Assembly (NCBI RefSeq): GCF_005796185.1
Contig: NZ_VAHM01000021.1
Coordinates: 1-64,000 of the forward strand
From: Pseudarthrobacter sp. NamB4
GTDB lineage: Bacteria > Actinomycetota > Actinomycetes > Actinomycetales > Micrococcaceae
DNA: 64,000 nt
Direction: 5' to 3'
Every line of letters starts with the position of its first letter. The stretch's first letter is position 1. Shown here piece by piece: positions 43,610 to 52,073 of the stretch. The notes beneath the pieces were generated by a model. It worked only from the letters and a program-made list of their open reading frames with translations, was not told where the DNA came from and made no database searches. The position numbers and the translations under genes were made by a program.

Positions 43610-43843
43610 CTAGCCGACGCGGGTGTAGCTGATTTCCGTCTCACCCATCGGAGCAGAGTGAATGGTTACATAGCTGCCCTGGGCTTTGTTGCCGCTGCCG
43701 GTTGCCGCACCAGGCACGGTGACGTAGTTTCCCTCGGCCGGGCGAGCGACGTCCACGTTACCGGGCAGGGTGACGTAGCTGTTCCGGCGCGTGGCGCTGT
43801 GCGTAGCTTTATGGTTTGTGGGGCGTTCGATGAGCAAGGTCAT
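43610..43843 (-). CDS. Small protein with three YVT repeats
   Basis: A 77-aa protein that I do not recognise functionally. The ATG preceding TLLIERPTN has AGGAG 6 nt upstream; the longer frame to 43996 lacks such support. After a basic segment (HKATHSATRR) come three spaced repeats: NSYVTLPGN, GNYVTVPGA and GSYVTIHSA, then ISYTRVG at the C-terminus. There is no signal peptide, membrane span or Cys. Regular beta-strand-sized repeats in a short, well-translated gene suggest a structural or interaction peptide. A modified-peptide precursor is a weaker alternative, as no maturase is nearby. Confidence 0.6.
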   Translation of the reverse strand: MTLLIERPTNHKATHSATRRNSYVTLPGNVDVARPAEGNYVTVPGAATGSGNKAQGSYVTIHSAPMGETEISYTRVG

Positions 43844-44184
43844 GGGGTTCTCCTCGTGGTTCGCGGAAGGGGCCGGCCGTGCCAGATGAGTGCCTGGAAT
43901 TCTTTCCGCTTTGGGGCGGAGGTGGCGGAGCTGTACCGGAAGCGGGCGGCCACCGGCGTTGCTGGAGCGGGCACTGTTCACCCGCCACGCACTCAAGGGC
44001 TGCGGTGGCCTGGTATTAACTCTACGGGCTTAATTTGAGCTTTTCATAATAAGGTGGGCGATCTCACGCATGACGCTACGGCAGCCTTGACCTGCCACGC
44101 TTGGCATCATCTTGAGAGAGCCTTCGTTATCGGCGTTGAGAGCTGGCCGCAGAAGGGGTACTTTGGCACTTTTCGGGAGGGTTT
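43844..44184. other. Intergenic region without recognisable gene
   Basis: 341 bp between the small repeat protein and the dehydrogenase gene, both on the minus strand. It contains an A/T-rich patch near 44030-44055 that could serve as promoter for the small gene, but I see no clear -10/-35 pair and no protein-like frame. Confidence 0.4.
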
Positions 44185-45096
44185 TCAGGTCTCAGTTAGA
44201 GCTCTGTTGCGCTGAGCAAGGGTGCGGAGGATTCCTGTGTGGTCAAGGGCGCCGTCGCCCCGCGCGATCATATCCTCGAAGAGATTCTGGATTACCGTGC
44301 TGAGGGGTAGCTCCAGATGTGCTGTTCTAGCCGCCCCCAGCACGAAGTTGAGGTCCTTCAGCTGGTTTTGGGCGCTGCCGCCACCTGTGAAGTCGCCGTC
44401 AATCCATCTGTGCCCTTTTTGGCGCAGCACCTCGGAGTCGGCCAGCCCACCCCGAAGCAGTTCAAGCATCACCGATGGATCCAGCCCCCCGCCGCGCGCG
44501 AGAAGCATGGCCTCGGAAACTGCCGTGACCGTGCCGGCGACCACGATTTGGTTGCAGGCCTTGGCCAGTGCGCCCGAACCTCCCGAACCCATGTGCCGGA
44601 TGGTGCTGCCCATGAACTGAAACGCCGGGGTAACCGAGCTAAACGCGTCCTCGTCTCCGCCCACCATGATGCTCAGGGTGCCGTTTTCGGCGCCCACGGT
44701 GCCGCCACTGACGGGGGCGTCCAGGACTCGGACGCCGTGTTCGCGAAGTATCCGTTCGCCAAAGGCCGCCACTGCCCCCGGCGAGACGGTCCCGTGCACG
44801 ACGAGTATCGGCCGGGCAATGCCCCGGGCTGTCCATCCGGCTATCAGGCCCTCTTCTCCCGGAAGCAACAATTCGACGTGGCTTAGGTCCGGCAACACGG
44901 TGAGAACGATGTCGGTGGCCGCCTCAAAAGGTGAGGTCGCAACGCGGGCGCCCAGGTCCACCAAGGCTTCGGCCTTTGAAGCAGTCCGGTTCCAGACTGT
45001 CAGCTCACCGTAGCCCTTCAGCAGCCGGCGCGCCATGGGTTCCCCCATCGGCCCTAATCCCATCAGGGCAAGCGCTGGGTGGTCATGTTCAGGCAT
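44185..45096 (-). CDS. 3-hydroxyisobutyrate-dehydrogenase-family oxidoreductase
   Basis: A 303-aa beta-hydroxyacid dehydrogenase (GarR/LtnD/MmsB type). The Rossmann motif is LALMGLGPMGEPMARRL, the substrate-binding signature DAPVSGGTVGAENG, and the catalytic Lys lies in GALAKACNQI. It would oxidise or reduce a 3-hydroxy acid with NAD(P). AAAGGA precedes the ATG. The gene follows the TRAP transporter genes by 62 bp on the same strand, so the imported acid or a product of it is the probable substrate. L-threonate- or tartronate-semialdehyde-type chemistry is possible but not proven. Confidence 0.88.
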   Translation of the reverse strand: MPEHDHPALALMGLGPMGEPMARRLLKGYGELTVWNRTASKAEALVDLGARVATSPFEAATDIVLTVLPDLSHVELLLPGEEGLIAGWTARGIARPILVVHGTVSPGAVAAFGERILREHGVRVLDAPVSGGTVGAENGTLSIMVGGDEDAFSSVTPAFQFMGSTIRHMGSGGSGALAKACNQIVVAGTVTAVSEAMLLARGGGLDPSVMLELLRGGLADSEVLRQKGHRWIDGDFTGGGSAQNQLKDLNFVLGAARTAHLELPLSTVIQNLFEDMIARGDGALDHTGILRTLAQRNRALTET

Positions 45097-45158
45097 TGGG
45101 GATCCTTTAGGGATTAGGGCGTGCAGGTACGTGTGGGATAGCGAACTGAGGGCAGGCG

Positions 45159-46436
45159 TTACTGGTTGGTCAGGAGATCAGACGGCCACAGGATGAGCTG
45201 CGGGAAGATGGCCAGCATGACGACGGCAACCACCATGACCACGTAGAGCGGCACCGCGGCCTTCACGATCTTCTCCATCGGCAGCCCGCTGACATAGGAC
45301 GCCGCGAACAGGCAGACCCCGACAGGCGGCGTGACCAGGCCAACGGCAAGGGCGGCAACGAGGAAGACGACGAAGTGGATGGGATCCACACCGGAAGACA
45401 CGGCGGCAGGCATGAGCACTGGTGTGCAAAGCAGGATGGCTGCGACTTTGTCCATCACGGTTCCGATGATGATCAGGATCAGGCCGATAAGTAGCATGAC
45501 GATGGTGGGGTCAGTGCTGACACTCAGCAGCCAGCTGCTGACCTTTGCCGGCAGCCCGTCAATGGTGAAGATGTAAGAGGCGACGCCGGCGATCATGGCG
45601 ATGAGCAGGATGGTGCCGGTGGTGAGGCCGGCGTCCACGATCATCCTGGGCATCTGGCGCCACTTCATGTCCCGGTAGACGTAGACGCCGACCAACAGGC
45701 TGTAGAAGACGGCGACCGCGGCCGCTTCCGTTGGCGTGACGAGCCCGCTGAACATGCCCACCAGGATGATCACCGGGCCGCCCATGGCCGGGATTCCCCC
45801 GAGGACGATCCTAAGGCCCTTCTTAAAAGGCGTCCTCGAGACCTCGCCGTAACCATGGCGTGCTGACAGGAAGAAATTCACAATCATCAGGACCAGGATC
45901 AGGACAATGGACGGTCCAAATCCTCCCGCCAGTGCCGCGCCTACCGAGACGTTCGCGGTCGAGGCGGCGATGATCATGAGGATGCTGGGCGGTATCAGTG
46001 AGGACAGGGTAGCGGTGACCATGGTCATGGCGGCCGCATAGGGCCGCGGATACTTGTGGTCAGTCATGGCCTTGATCTCGATCTTGCCAAGGCTGACAAT
46101 GTCGGCAACTGAGGAACCCGAGATGCCGCCGAAGATCGCGCTCGATGCGATGTTCACTTGGCCAAGGCCGCCACGGAAGCGGCCGAAGATGACTTCGGCG
46201 CCCCGGAAGATGCGGTCCGAAATACCCCCTCCGGCCATGAGGTTGCCGGCCAGGACGAACAAGGGGACAGCAACCAGCAGGAAGCTGTTCATGGAACTCA
46301 TCATGGACTGCGGCAACAGGTCGAGGGGGATATCGAAGATCAGCAGCGTGGCGATGACGCCAATGCCGAGTGAGACTGAGAGCGGAACGCCCAGCAGCAG
46401 CAGGAGGAGGAAAATGCCCAGCAGGGTCAGGCTCAT
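45159..46436 (-). CDS. dctM: TRAP transporter large permease (DctM)
   Basis: A 425-aa inner-membrane subunit with 11-12 helices that forms the sodium-coupled elevator core of a tripartite transporter. DctM hallmarks are FVLAGNLMAGGGISDRIF, ASSAIFGGISGSSVADIVSLG and SLIPPSILMIIAAS. The start overlaps the DctQ stop by 4 nt (ATGA). Together with DctP and DctQ it imports an organic or sugar acid. Confidence 0.95.
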   Translation of the reverse strand: MSLTLLGIFLLLLLLGVPLSVSLGIGVIATLLIFDIPLDLLPQSMMSSMNSFLLVAVPLFVLAGNLMAGGGISDRIFRGAEVIFGRFRGGLGQVNIASSAIFGGISGSSVADIVSLGKIEIKAMTDHKYPRPYAAAMTMVTATLSSLIPPSILMIIAASTANVSVGAALAGGFGPSIVLILVLMIVNFFLSARHGYGEVSRTPFKKGLRIVLGGIPAMGGPVIILVGMFSGLVTPTEAAAVAVFYSLLVGVYVYRDMKWRQMPRMIVDAGLTTGTILLIAMIAGVASYIFTIDGLPAKVSSWLLSVSTDPTIVMLLIGLILIIIGTVMDKVAAILLCTPVLMPAAVSSGVDPIHFVVFLVAALAVGLVTPPVGVCLFAASYVSGLPMEKIVKAAVPLYVVMVVAVVMLAIFPQLILWPSDLLTNQ

Positions 46437-47044
46437 GCGATCATCTCTCCTTCGAGAATCCTCTTACGCATATACGGGGAGAAATAGACGGTCGTGATAT
46501 GGGCGACGATGGCAAGTGCCGCGCTGATCACAAGGGGCAGGGTTACCAGGAACATCTTCAGTCCAAGGGCAGGACTGGACTCTCCGGCGGCGTACTGCTG
46601 CAGCATCAGTTCCCACGTCTTGTAGATCAGGACACTGAAGAACACGGTCCCGCAGATGGCGTAGAGATGCATGCTGACTTGCTTAAGCCAGGCTGGTCCC
46701 CACGCCACCGCGAAGTTCACCCGCGGGTGCACGGCGGCGCGGAAGCCTGCTGCCATCCCCAGGAAGGTGGTGTCCATGAACAGGAAACGGGTCAGTTCCT
46801 CGGTCCAAGGCAGCGAGGCTCCCATCTGCCGGCTGACCATCTGGGCAGCAAGGCTGAGCAACATCGCGCAGATTCCGACGAACAGGAGAGCATCCACGGC
46901 CTTCCAAATCAGACCATGGGGTTCCGATACTTCGCTTACCGGAACCACCGTGATGCTGTCTCCGGCCGCCTGGTTTTCGGTCCCCCGGGTGGAGGTGGTT
47001 TTATCATCATGCACTGAACTCGTCTCCTGCACTGGACCAGTCAC
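46433..47044 (-). CDS. dctQ: TRAP transporter small permease (DctQ)
   Basis: A 203-aa four-helix subunit. A hydrophilic N-terminus of about 45 residues is followed by LLFVGICAMLLSLAAQMVSR (TM1) and WTEELTRFLFMDTTFLGMAAG, the conserved DctQ segment. The start immediately follows the dctP stop, and the stop overlaps dctM, giving a tightly coupled dctPQM order. Confidence 0.93.
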   Translation of the reverse strand: MTGPVQETSSVHDDKTTSTRGTENQAAGDSITVVPVSEVSEPHGLIWKAVDALLFVGICAMLLSLAAQMVSRQMGASLPWTEELTRFLFMDTTFLGMAAGFRAAVHPRVNFAVAWGPAWLKQVSMHLYAICGTVFFSVLIYKTWELMLQQYAAGESSPALGLKMFLVTLPLVISAALAIVAHITTVYFSPYMRKRILEGEMIA

Positions 47045-48073
47045 TTACCGTCCGAGGAATTCGAGGCTTGACTGGACGAATTCCTTGCCCACCTTGTCCT
47101 CAAGCTCGGGGTAGACCGTCTGCGCTGCAGCCTGGAACTTCTCCTTGGCTTCAGGCGTGAGCTCGTTGATCTTCACGCCCTCGCCCTTCAGCTTGTCGAG
47201 GGTTTTGGCGGCTTCGTCGGTGTCGTACTTTGTCTTGAAGTCAGCGGTCTCGTCTGCAGCTTCCTGCAGGACCTTCCGGGTGTCCTCATCAAAGGAGTCC
47301 CACTTCTTCTTGCTGAACCCGAGGACGAAGGCGTCGGAGATGTGGCTCGTCAGGGAGAGGTAGTCCTGCACTTCGAAGAACTTGTTGTTGACTGGAACTT
47401 CCAGAGGGTTTTCCTGGCCGTCGATGGTGCCAAGCTGCAGGGCGGTGTAAACCTCTTTGAAGTCCATCGGCGTCGGGTTGGCGCCCACTGAGCCAAAGAA
47501 CTTTACCCAGAGGTCATTCTGCGGTACGCGGAGCTTCAGGTCCTTGAAGTCCTCGGGCTGGGTGATGGGACGCACCGAGTTGGTCGTGTGCCGCGGAGTA
47601 CGGGTCAGCATGGACACGCCCTTGATGCCCAGCTTGTCCAGCGAGCCCAGCAGTTCCTTGCCCGGCTCGCCTTCGAGGTACTTGGTGACCTCCTCCGTGT
47701 CCTTGAAAAGGTAGGGAAGGCTGATGGCATTCATCTTCGGCTCGAAGGACGCGTATACCGAGGTGGACATGATGGTCGAGTCCAGCGTGCCGTTTCCAAG
47801 CAGGTTGACGGCTGCGTTCTGGTCCCCGCCAAAAAGGGTGCCGTCGGGGAATGTCTCGACCTTGACCTTGCCGTCGCTCAACTCGGCAACCTTATCGGCG
47901 AAGTGCTTTGCGGAGACGCCCATGGAAGAGGTTGCGGGGTCGCCGAGGCCGAGGCGGACCGTCGTGCTGGGCGCGCCGGCGCCGGCCGCCCCGCCCCCGC
48001 CGCAACCGGTGAGGGCAGTAGTAACGGTGAGTGCAACGGCCACCACTGTGGCGGCCAGGGTGCGCTTTGGCAT
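47045..48073 (-). CDS. dctP: TRAP transporter substrate-binding lipoprotein (DctP)
   Basis: A 342-aa extracytoplasmic solute receptor anchored as a lipoprotein (signal peptide with lipobox LTGC before GGGG). DctP features include FKDLKLRVPQNDLWVKFFGSVGANPTPM, which supplies the Arg that binds the substrate carboxylate, and EVYTALQLGTIDGQENPLEVP. The ligand is therefore expected to be a carboxylic acid. It is the first transporter gene of the operon; a short reading frame and the LacI-type operator lie just upstream. Confidence 0.95.
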   Translation of the reverse strand: MPKRTLAATVVAVALTVTTALTGCGGGGAAGAGAPSTTVRLGLGDPATSSMGVSAKHFADKVAELSDGKVKVETFPDGTLFGGDQNAAVNLLGNGTLDSTIMSTSVYASFEPKMNAISLPYLFKDTEEVTKYLEGEPGKELLGSLDKLGIKGVSMLTRTPRHTTNSVRPITQPEDFKDLKLRVPQNDLWVKFFGSVGANPTPMDFKEVYTALQLGTIDGQENPLEVPVNNKFFEVQDYLSLTSHISDAFVLGFSKKKWDSFDEDTRKVLQEAADETADFKTKYDTDEAAKTLDKLKGEGVKINELTPEAKEKFQAAAQTVYPELEDKVGKEFVQSSLEFLGR

Positions 48074-48109
48074 CTGATTCTCCTTTGAATGCTTGCTGGT
48101 TCCTGGCTA

Positions 48110-48274
48110 TCAGGACAGGGGTACTGATGCTTCGATAATGGCGGTGGTTAAGGCAGCCTGGGCTGGGCGGATATGGGCGAGAAGGGCTGCTCTTGCTGCT
48201 TTGTCGGACCCGCTTGCCCAGTGCCTTGTAAACGCGGCGGTGCTCGCGCAGGCTGCCTTTCCGCAGTCAATCAT
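48110..48274 (-). CDS. 54-codon leader ORF or regulator remnant
   Basis: A frame of 54 aa (MIDCGKAACAS...) starts just inside the expected TRAP mRNA and ends 36 bp before dctP. Its end (SDKAARAALLAHIRPAQAALTTAI) resembles the last helices of FCD-type GntR regulators, so it may be what is left of a replaced regulator. A leader peptide is the alternative. No clear ribosome-binding site. Confidence 0.35.
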   Translation of the reverse strand: MIDCGKAACASTAAFTRHWASGSDKAARAALLAHIRPAQAALTTAIIEASVPLS

Positions 48275-48278
48275 CCCG

Positions 48279-48325
48279 AAGTGGAACCGGTACACTTTTC
48301 TACCACAGGCGGGCGCGGCTGTAAA
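48279..48325 (-). promoter_or_regulatory. TRAP operon promoter with LacI-type operator
   Basis: On the minus strand TTTACA (48325-48320), a 17-nt spacer and TAGAAA (48302-48297) form a promoter. The 21-bp operator at 48279-48299, with core GTGTACCGGTTCCAC, overlaps the -10 box and start point. That placement suits repression. The same 21 bp recur at 49474-49494. Confidence 0.75.
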
Positions 48326-48351
48326 CCGTAAGGAGCGAATGCCACCTTGGA

Positions 48352-49380
48352 TTACTTCGCTAACTGCAGGCGGGCCACGCTAGACCGTTCGACAAGTTCG
48401 GCGGCTACGCGTATGACACTGGGTTTTCCCGACGTTTTGCCCTGCGTGTTGGACAAAGCGAGCTGCACGGAATGCCGGGCGAGCAGGTCTATGGGTTGCC
48501 GGACGATTGTCAGGGCCGGTGTCACGAGTTCGGTCCAAGGTGAATCTTCAAAGACGATGACGGACAACGTCCCGGGGATGTCGATTCCGGCGTGCGAAAG
48601 GCGTCGCAGAACTTCGGTTACCTGGGCGGTATTTGCCACCACCAAAGCGGTGGGCGGCTCCTCGATGCTGAGCAGCGCCGACGCTGCATCTCCTCCCGCC
48701 GGCCCTCGGAACGCCGCGTGCCGTATGAGGAGCTCATCCTGCTCCAAGCCAGCTGTTTCCAGGGCTTGCCGATAGCCGGCAATCCGGTCCCTTCCGGTAG
48801 TGGAGGAAGCCGGCCCGGAGATGATCCCGATGCGGCGGTGGCCGTGCGCTGCGAGCATCGCTGTAGCGGACCGGGCGGATTCAAAGTTGTCGATGCTGAC
48901 AACATCAACTTCGGGGAGTGACGGTATTGATCGGTCGACAAAAACCACCTCAGTGCCCAGATCCTGGAGCTGCTTCCAGATGGCCAGGTTATTGCCGGTC
49001 GGGGTCGCGATAATCCCGCTGACCCGGCGTTCGATCAGTGTCGCCAGACGTTCTGACTCCAGCTGGTCATCCTCCTGCGTGGTCATCAGCAGCACCTGAA
49101 TTCCGCGTGAGTGTGCCTCCTGCACCACTTGGTCCGCGAGTCGGGCGAAAAAGGGGTTGGAGACATCGGCGAGCAGCAGCCCCAGCGTCGTAGGCGGGCC
49201 GTACTTGAGCTCCCTGGCTGCCGTGCGGGGGTGATAGCCGAGGTTCTTCATCACGTCGTTTACTCTGCCGCGGGTAGCTGCCGCGACGGGACCTGACCCA
49301 GGGTTCAGCACCCGGGAGACGACTGCAACGGACACCCCTGCCGCCTGGGCAACATCGCGGATGGTCGGTTGTTTCTGCAT
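48352..49380 (-). CDS. LacI-family transcriptional regulator
   Basis: A 342-aa LacI/GalR repressor. The N-terminal helix-turn-helix reads TIRDVAQAAGVSVAVVSRVLN, followed by the hinge helix TAARELK. The periplasmic-binding-protein-like effector domain contains LLLADVSNPFFARLADQV and IDNFESARSATAMLAAHGHRRIGIISG. It lies between the TRAP operon and the COG4091-dehydrogenase operon, and identical 21-bp operator sites lie at both. One overlaps its own promoter region, so autoregulation is expected. The inducer is unknown. Confidence 0.93.
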   Translation of the reverse strand: MQKQPTIRDVAQAAGVSVAVVSRVLNPGSGPVAAATRGRVNDVMKNLGYHPRTAARELKYGPPTTLGLLLADVSNPFFARLADQVVQEAHSRGIQVLLMTTQEDDQLESERLATLIERRVSGIIATPTGNNLAIWKQLQDLGTEVVFVDRSIPSLPEVDVVSIDNFESARSATAMLAAHGHRRIGIISGPASSTTGRDRIAGYRQALETAGLEQDELLIRHAAFRGPAGGDAASALLSIEEPPTALVVANTAQVTEVLRRLSHAGIDIPGTLSVIVFEDSPWTELVTPALTIVRQPIDLLARHSVQLALSNTQGKTSGKPSVIRVAAELVERSSVARLQLAK

Positions 49381-49468
49381 GCCTACTCCTTGCCTCCTTG
49401 CCTGGCACCCCCGTGGACATCCGGGAACCTGCTTTCAGCCTAGGGCTTGACCTCGGGCCTGCCCCTGT

Positions 49469-49499
49469 GACATAAAAGTGTACCGGTTCCACTTATGTT
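49469..49499. promoter_or_regulatory. Second LacI-type operator between divergent -10 boxes
   Basis: The operator (49474-49494, core GTGTACCGGTTCCAC) is an exact inverted copy of the one before the TRAP operon. It lies between TATGTT (49494-49499, plus strand) and TATGTC (minus strand, 49474-49469), so it can control both the repressor gene and the rightward operon. Confidence 0.7.
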
Positions 49500-49643
49500 A
49501 CCTTAGTTCGGTCCCGCTCGCTCTGCAGCGTCACTGCCAACGGCGGCAAGCCGCAAGGTGAAAGTAGAGCCCAAAGCTGCGGTTGATCTCAGACCAGCCC
49601 GCATCCCTTCCGGAACAGCGCCGTATCCCTTGAAAGGCAACCC

Positions 49644-51014
49644 ATGAATCTGCACCATCTCTTGACCCAGCGCGAAGCCGACGGAGAACCCATCCGGGTC
49701 GGCCTGGTCGGCGCCGGACGCTACGGGACGATGTACCTGGCCCAGGCAAACAACATTCCGGGCATCCACGTCGTCGCCATCGCAGACATTAACGTCAAGC
49801 GTGCTGAAGGTGCTTTCGAACTCGTTGGATGGCCCAAAGACCAGATCGCCCCCGACATAGCAACTGCCCTAAGGGACCGCTCAACCGCGATCGTGGCCAA
49901 CGCTGACGAGCTTTTCGACGTCGACATCGACATCATCGTCGAAGCCACCGGCAACCCCATCGTTGGTGTCAGGCACGCGCTGCGCGCCATCGAAACGAAA
50001 AAGCACATCATCATGGTCACGGTTGAAGCCGACGCGCTGGCAGGGCCCGCTCTTGCCAAGCGGGCAGAAGCAGCCGGTGTCGTCTACTCAATGGCATACG
50101 GCGACCAGCCGGCCCTCATCATGGAACTTGTCGATTGGGCCCGCACCAGCGGATTCGACGTCGTTTGCGCCGGCAAGGGCGCCAAATTCCTTGAGCACTA
50201 CCACGAGATGAACCCCGACAACGTCTGGGAGAACTGGGAGTTCTCCAAGGAACTCACCGACTCCGGGCAGCTGAACCCCAACATGCACACCTCCTTCCGC
50301 GACGGCACCAAAGCCGCCATCGAAATGGCCGCAGTCGCCAACGGGGCAGGATTGGTACCCTCTGACACCGGGTTGACGTTCACGCCGGGAGACGTTGAGG
50401 AAATCGCCTCAATCTGCCGCCCCGCCGAGGTTGGAGGAGCCCTCGCACACGAAGGGACCGTCGACGTCATGTCCAGTGTCAACCGCGACGGCACCTGGAT
50501 CCCCCACAACACCCAGGAAGGCGTTTTCGTCGTCGTGAAGGCCACGAACGCCTACGTCTCCGGCTGCTTCAACGAATACCCCTGGCATCCGGACCCCACC
50601 GGCCAGTACGCCGCCCTGTACCGCCCCTACCACTATGTCGGCCTGGAACTGAACGTATCCATCGCCAACGCCGTCCTCCGCGGAATCCCCACGGGTTCAC
50701 CCATCGGATTCTTCGGCGACGTTGTCGCCACAGCCAAAAAAGACCTCAAGGCCGGTGAATTCCTCGACGGCGAAGGCGGATACACCGTGTGGGGCCAACT
50801 CGTTTCCGCTAAGCACTCCGTCGCTACCGGCGCTCTGCCGGTCGCGCTGGCCCACCACGTGGAACTACGCAATGACGTAACCAAGGGCGGGATCGTCCGC
50901 TGGGAAGACGTCATCATGGACGACTCGCTCGCCCAGGCCCTCGAACTGCGCCGCGAAACCGAAGCCCTTGCCCTTGCCCTTGCCCTTGAGGAAAACCTCG
51001 CCGCTCGCAGCTAA
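49644..51014 (+). CDS. COG4091-type NAD(P) dehydrogenase with SAF domain
   Basis: A 456-aa homoserine-dehydrogenase-like oxidoreductase. The Rossmann motif VGLVGAGRYGTMYLAQ is at residues 19-34, followed by VEATGNPIVGVRHAL and the catalytic-domain stretch CAGKGAKFLEHYHEMNPD. The C-terminal part (about 360-430) is SAF-like (KKDLKAGEFLDGEGGYTVWGQ). Members of this group occur in sugar-acid catabolic clusters; the exact reaction here is unknown. The 3' end contains four GCCCTT repeats coding for an ALALALALEE tail. It is the first gene of a three-gene operon facing the LacI gene. Confidence 0.85.
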   Translation: MNLHHLLTQREADGEPIRVGLVGAGRYGTMYLAQANNIPGIHVVAIADINVKRAEGAFELVGWPKDQIAPDIATALRDRSTAIVANADELFDVDIDIIVEATGNPIVGVRHALRAIETKKHIIMVTVEADALAGPALAKRAEAAGVVYSMAYGDQPALIMELVDWARTSGFDVVCAGKGAKFLEHYHEMNPDNVWENWEFSKELTDSGQLNPNMHTSFRDGTKAAIEMAAVANGAGLVPSDTGLTFTPGDVEEIASICRPAEVGGALAHEGTVDVMSSVNRDGTWIPHNTQEGVFVVVKATNAYVSGCFNEYPWHPDPTGQYAALYRPYHYVGLELNVSIANAVLRGIPTGSPIGFFGDVVATAKKDLKAGEFLDGEGGYTVWGQLVSAKHSVATGALPVALAHHVELRNDVTKGGIVRWEDVIMDDSLAQALELRRETEALALALALEENLAARS

Positions 51015-51136
51015 ATCTGAAGAACACCCTGCGGATGTTCGGCGCGGACCGACGACTTTAGGCGTCGGTCCGCGCCGGGTCCCCCAAAACCCTCCCACGC
51101 CCTCAAAGGCACCCGTAACACTAGGAGAACCCCAAC

Positions 51137-51448
51137 ATGACCATCGTCGTCACCGCTGCTTTCAGCCCGAAGGAAGGCGCCTTCGACCAGGTCGTCGCCG
51201 CCCTCTCCCCCGCAATCAGCGAAGTGCACCAGGAACCCGGCTGCCTGCTCTACGCGATCCACGAAGCCCCCAACAACCAGATCCTCATGATCGAGAAATG
51301 GGAATCAGCCGAGCTGCTCGACGCCCACGGCAAAGGTGAACCAGTTAAACGCCTGAACGCCGCCCTGGACGGCCTTTTGGAAACACCTGTTGTAGTGACC
51401 CGGATGACGCCTATCCCCGCAGGAAACCCACGGCAAGGAATCCTCTAG
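51137..51448 (+). CDS. Antibiotic-biosynthesis-monooxygenase (ABM) domain protein
   Basis: A 103-aa dimeric alpha/beta-barrel protein like YgiN. Typical parts are HQEPGCLLYAIHEAPNNQ and LMIEKWESAELLDAHGKGEPVK. Small ABM proteins act as quinol monooxygenases or as mutarotase-like partners in sugar pathways. In this operon, between a dehydrogenase and a gluconokinase, the latter role is plausible but inferred. TAGGAGAA precedes the ATG. Its stop overlaps the kinase start (TAGTG). Confidence 0.85.
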   Translation: MTIVVTAAFSPKEGAFDQVVAALSPAISEVHQEPGCLLYAIHEAPNNQILMIEKWESAELLDAHGKGEPVKRLNAALDGLLETPVVVTRMTPIPAGNPRQGIL

Positions 51449-51948
51449 TGCACAGCCCCCTTGTCGTTATGGGTGTGTCAGGCTCCGGCAAGACTACGGT
51501 GGGCGCTGCCCTGGCAGCCCGGCTCGGAGCAACCTTCAAGGACGCTGACGGCCTTCACCCCTTGCCGAACGTCGAAAAAATGACAGCTGGCGTACCGCTC
51601 ACCGATGAAGACAGATGGCCCTGGCTTCGCCTGGTAGGTGCGGAGCTTTCAGCTCCCCATGAACAAGGGATTGTCGTTGCCTGCTCAGCGCTCAAACGCG
51701 CCTACAGGGATGCCATCCGCGCGGCTGCTCCTTCAACAACCTTCATCCTGTTGAACGTGAACACACTCGTGTTGGAAAAACGGCTGGTCCAGCGCCCGGG
51801 ACACTTCATGCCTGCAGCCCTCCTCGCCTCGCAACTGGAAACCCTCGAGCCACTGGAAGCAGACGAGGCGGGAATGAGCCTGACCTCTGAGGACGGCGTT
51901 GGAGAGACCATGGAGCGAATTTTGGCAGGCTTGGTGCCGCCGCGGTAG
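51448..51948 (+). CDS. gntK: Gluconokinase (thermoresistant GntK type)
   Basis: A 166-aa P-loop kinase phosphorylating D-gluconate to 6-phosphogluconate, or a similar aldonate. Walker A is GVSGSGKTTVG. The family motifs DADGLHPLPNVEKM, PLTDEDRWPWL and ACSALKRAYRD are intact, and RPGHFMPAALLASQLETLE is the lid/substrate segment. The GTG start overlaps the previous TAG. Given the unusual neighbours, the true substrate may be another sugar acid. A stem-loop terminator follows. Confidence 0.93.
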   Translation: MHSPLVVMGVSGSGKTTVGAALAARLGATFKDADGLHPLPNVEKMTAGVPLTDEDRWPWLRLVGAELSAPHEQGIVVACSALKRAYRDAIRAAAPSTTFILLNVNTLVLEKRLVQRPGHFMPAALLASQLETLEPLEADEAGMSLTSEDGVGETMERILAGLVPPR

Positions 51949-51986
51949 TGTCTCCCGCACGGGTTGCTCCGCAACCCAGCCAGCAC

Positions 51987-52027
51987 AAAAGGCCACCTCA
52001 TCAGCTGTTTGGATGAGGCGGCCTTTT
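51987..52027. terminator. Stem-loop terminator after the gluconokinase operon
   Basis: AAAAGGCCACCTCATC (51987-52002) pairs with GATGAGGCGGCCTTTT (52012-52027) with one A·C mismatch and ends in TTTT. It lies between convergent genes and can act in both directions. Confidence 0.85.
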
Positions 52028-52073
52028 GGCCTTTGTTTCCCATGCCTTCTATCGCAGCGGATGCCCTTTTCGG

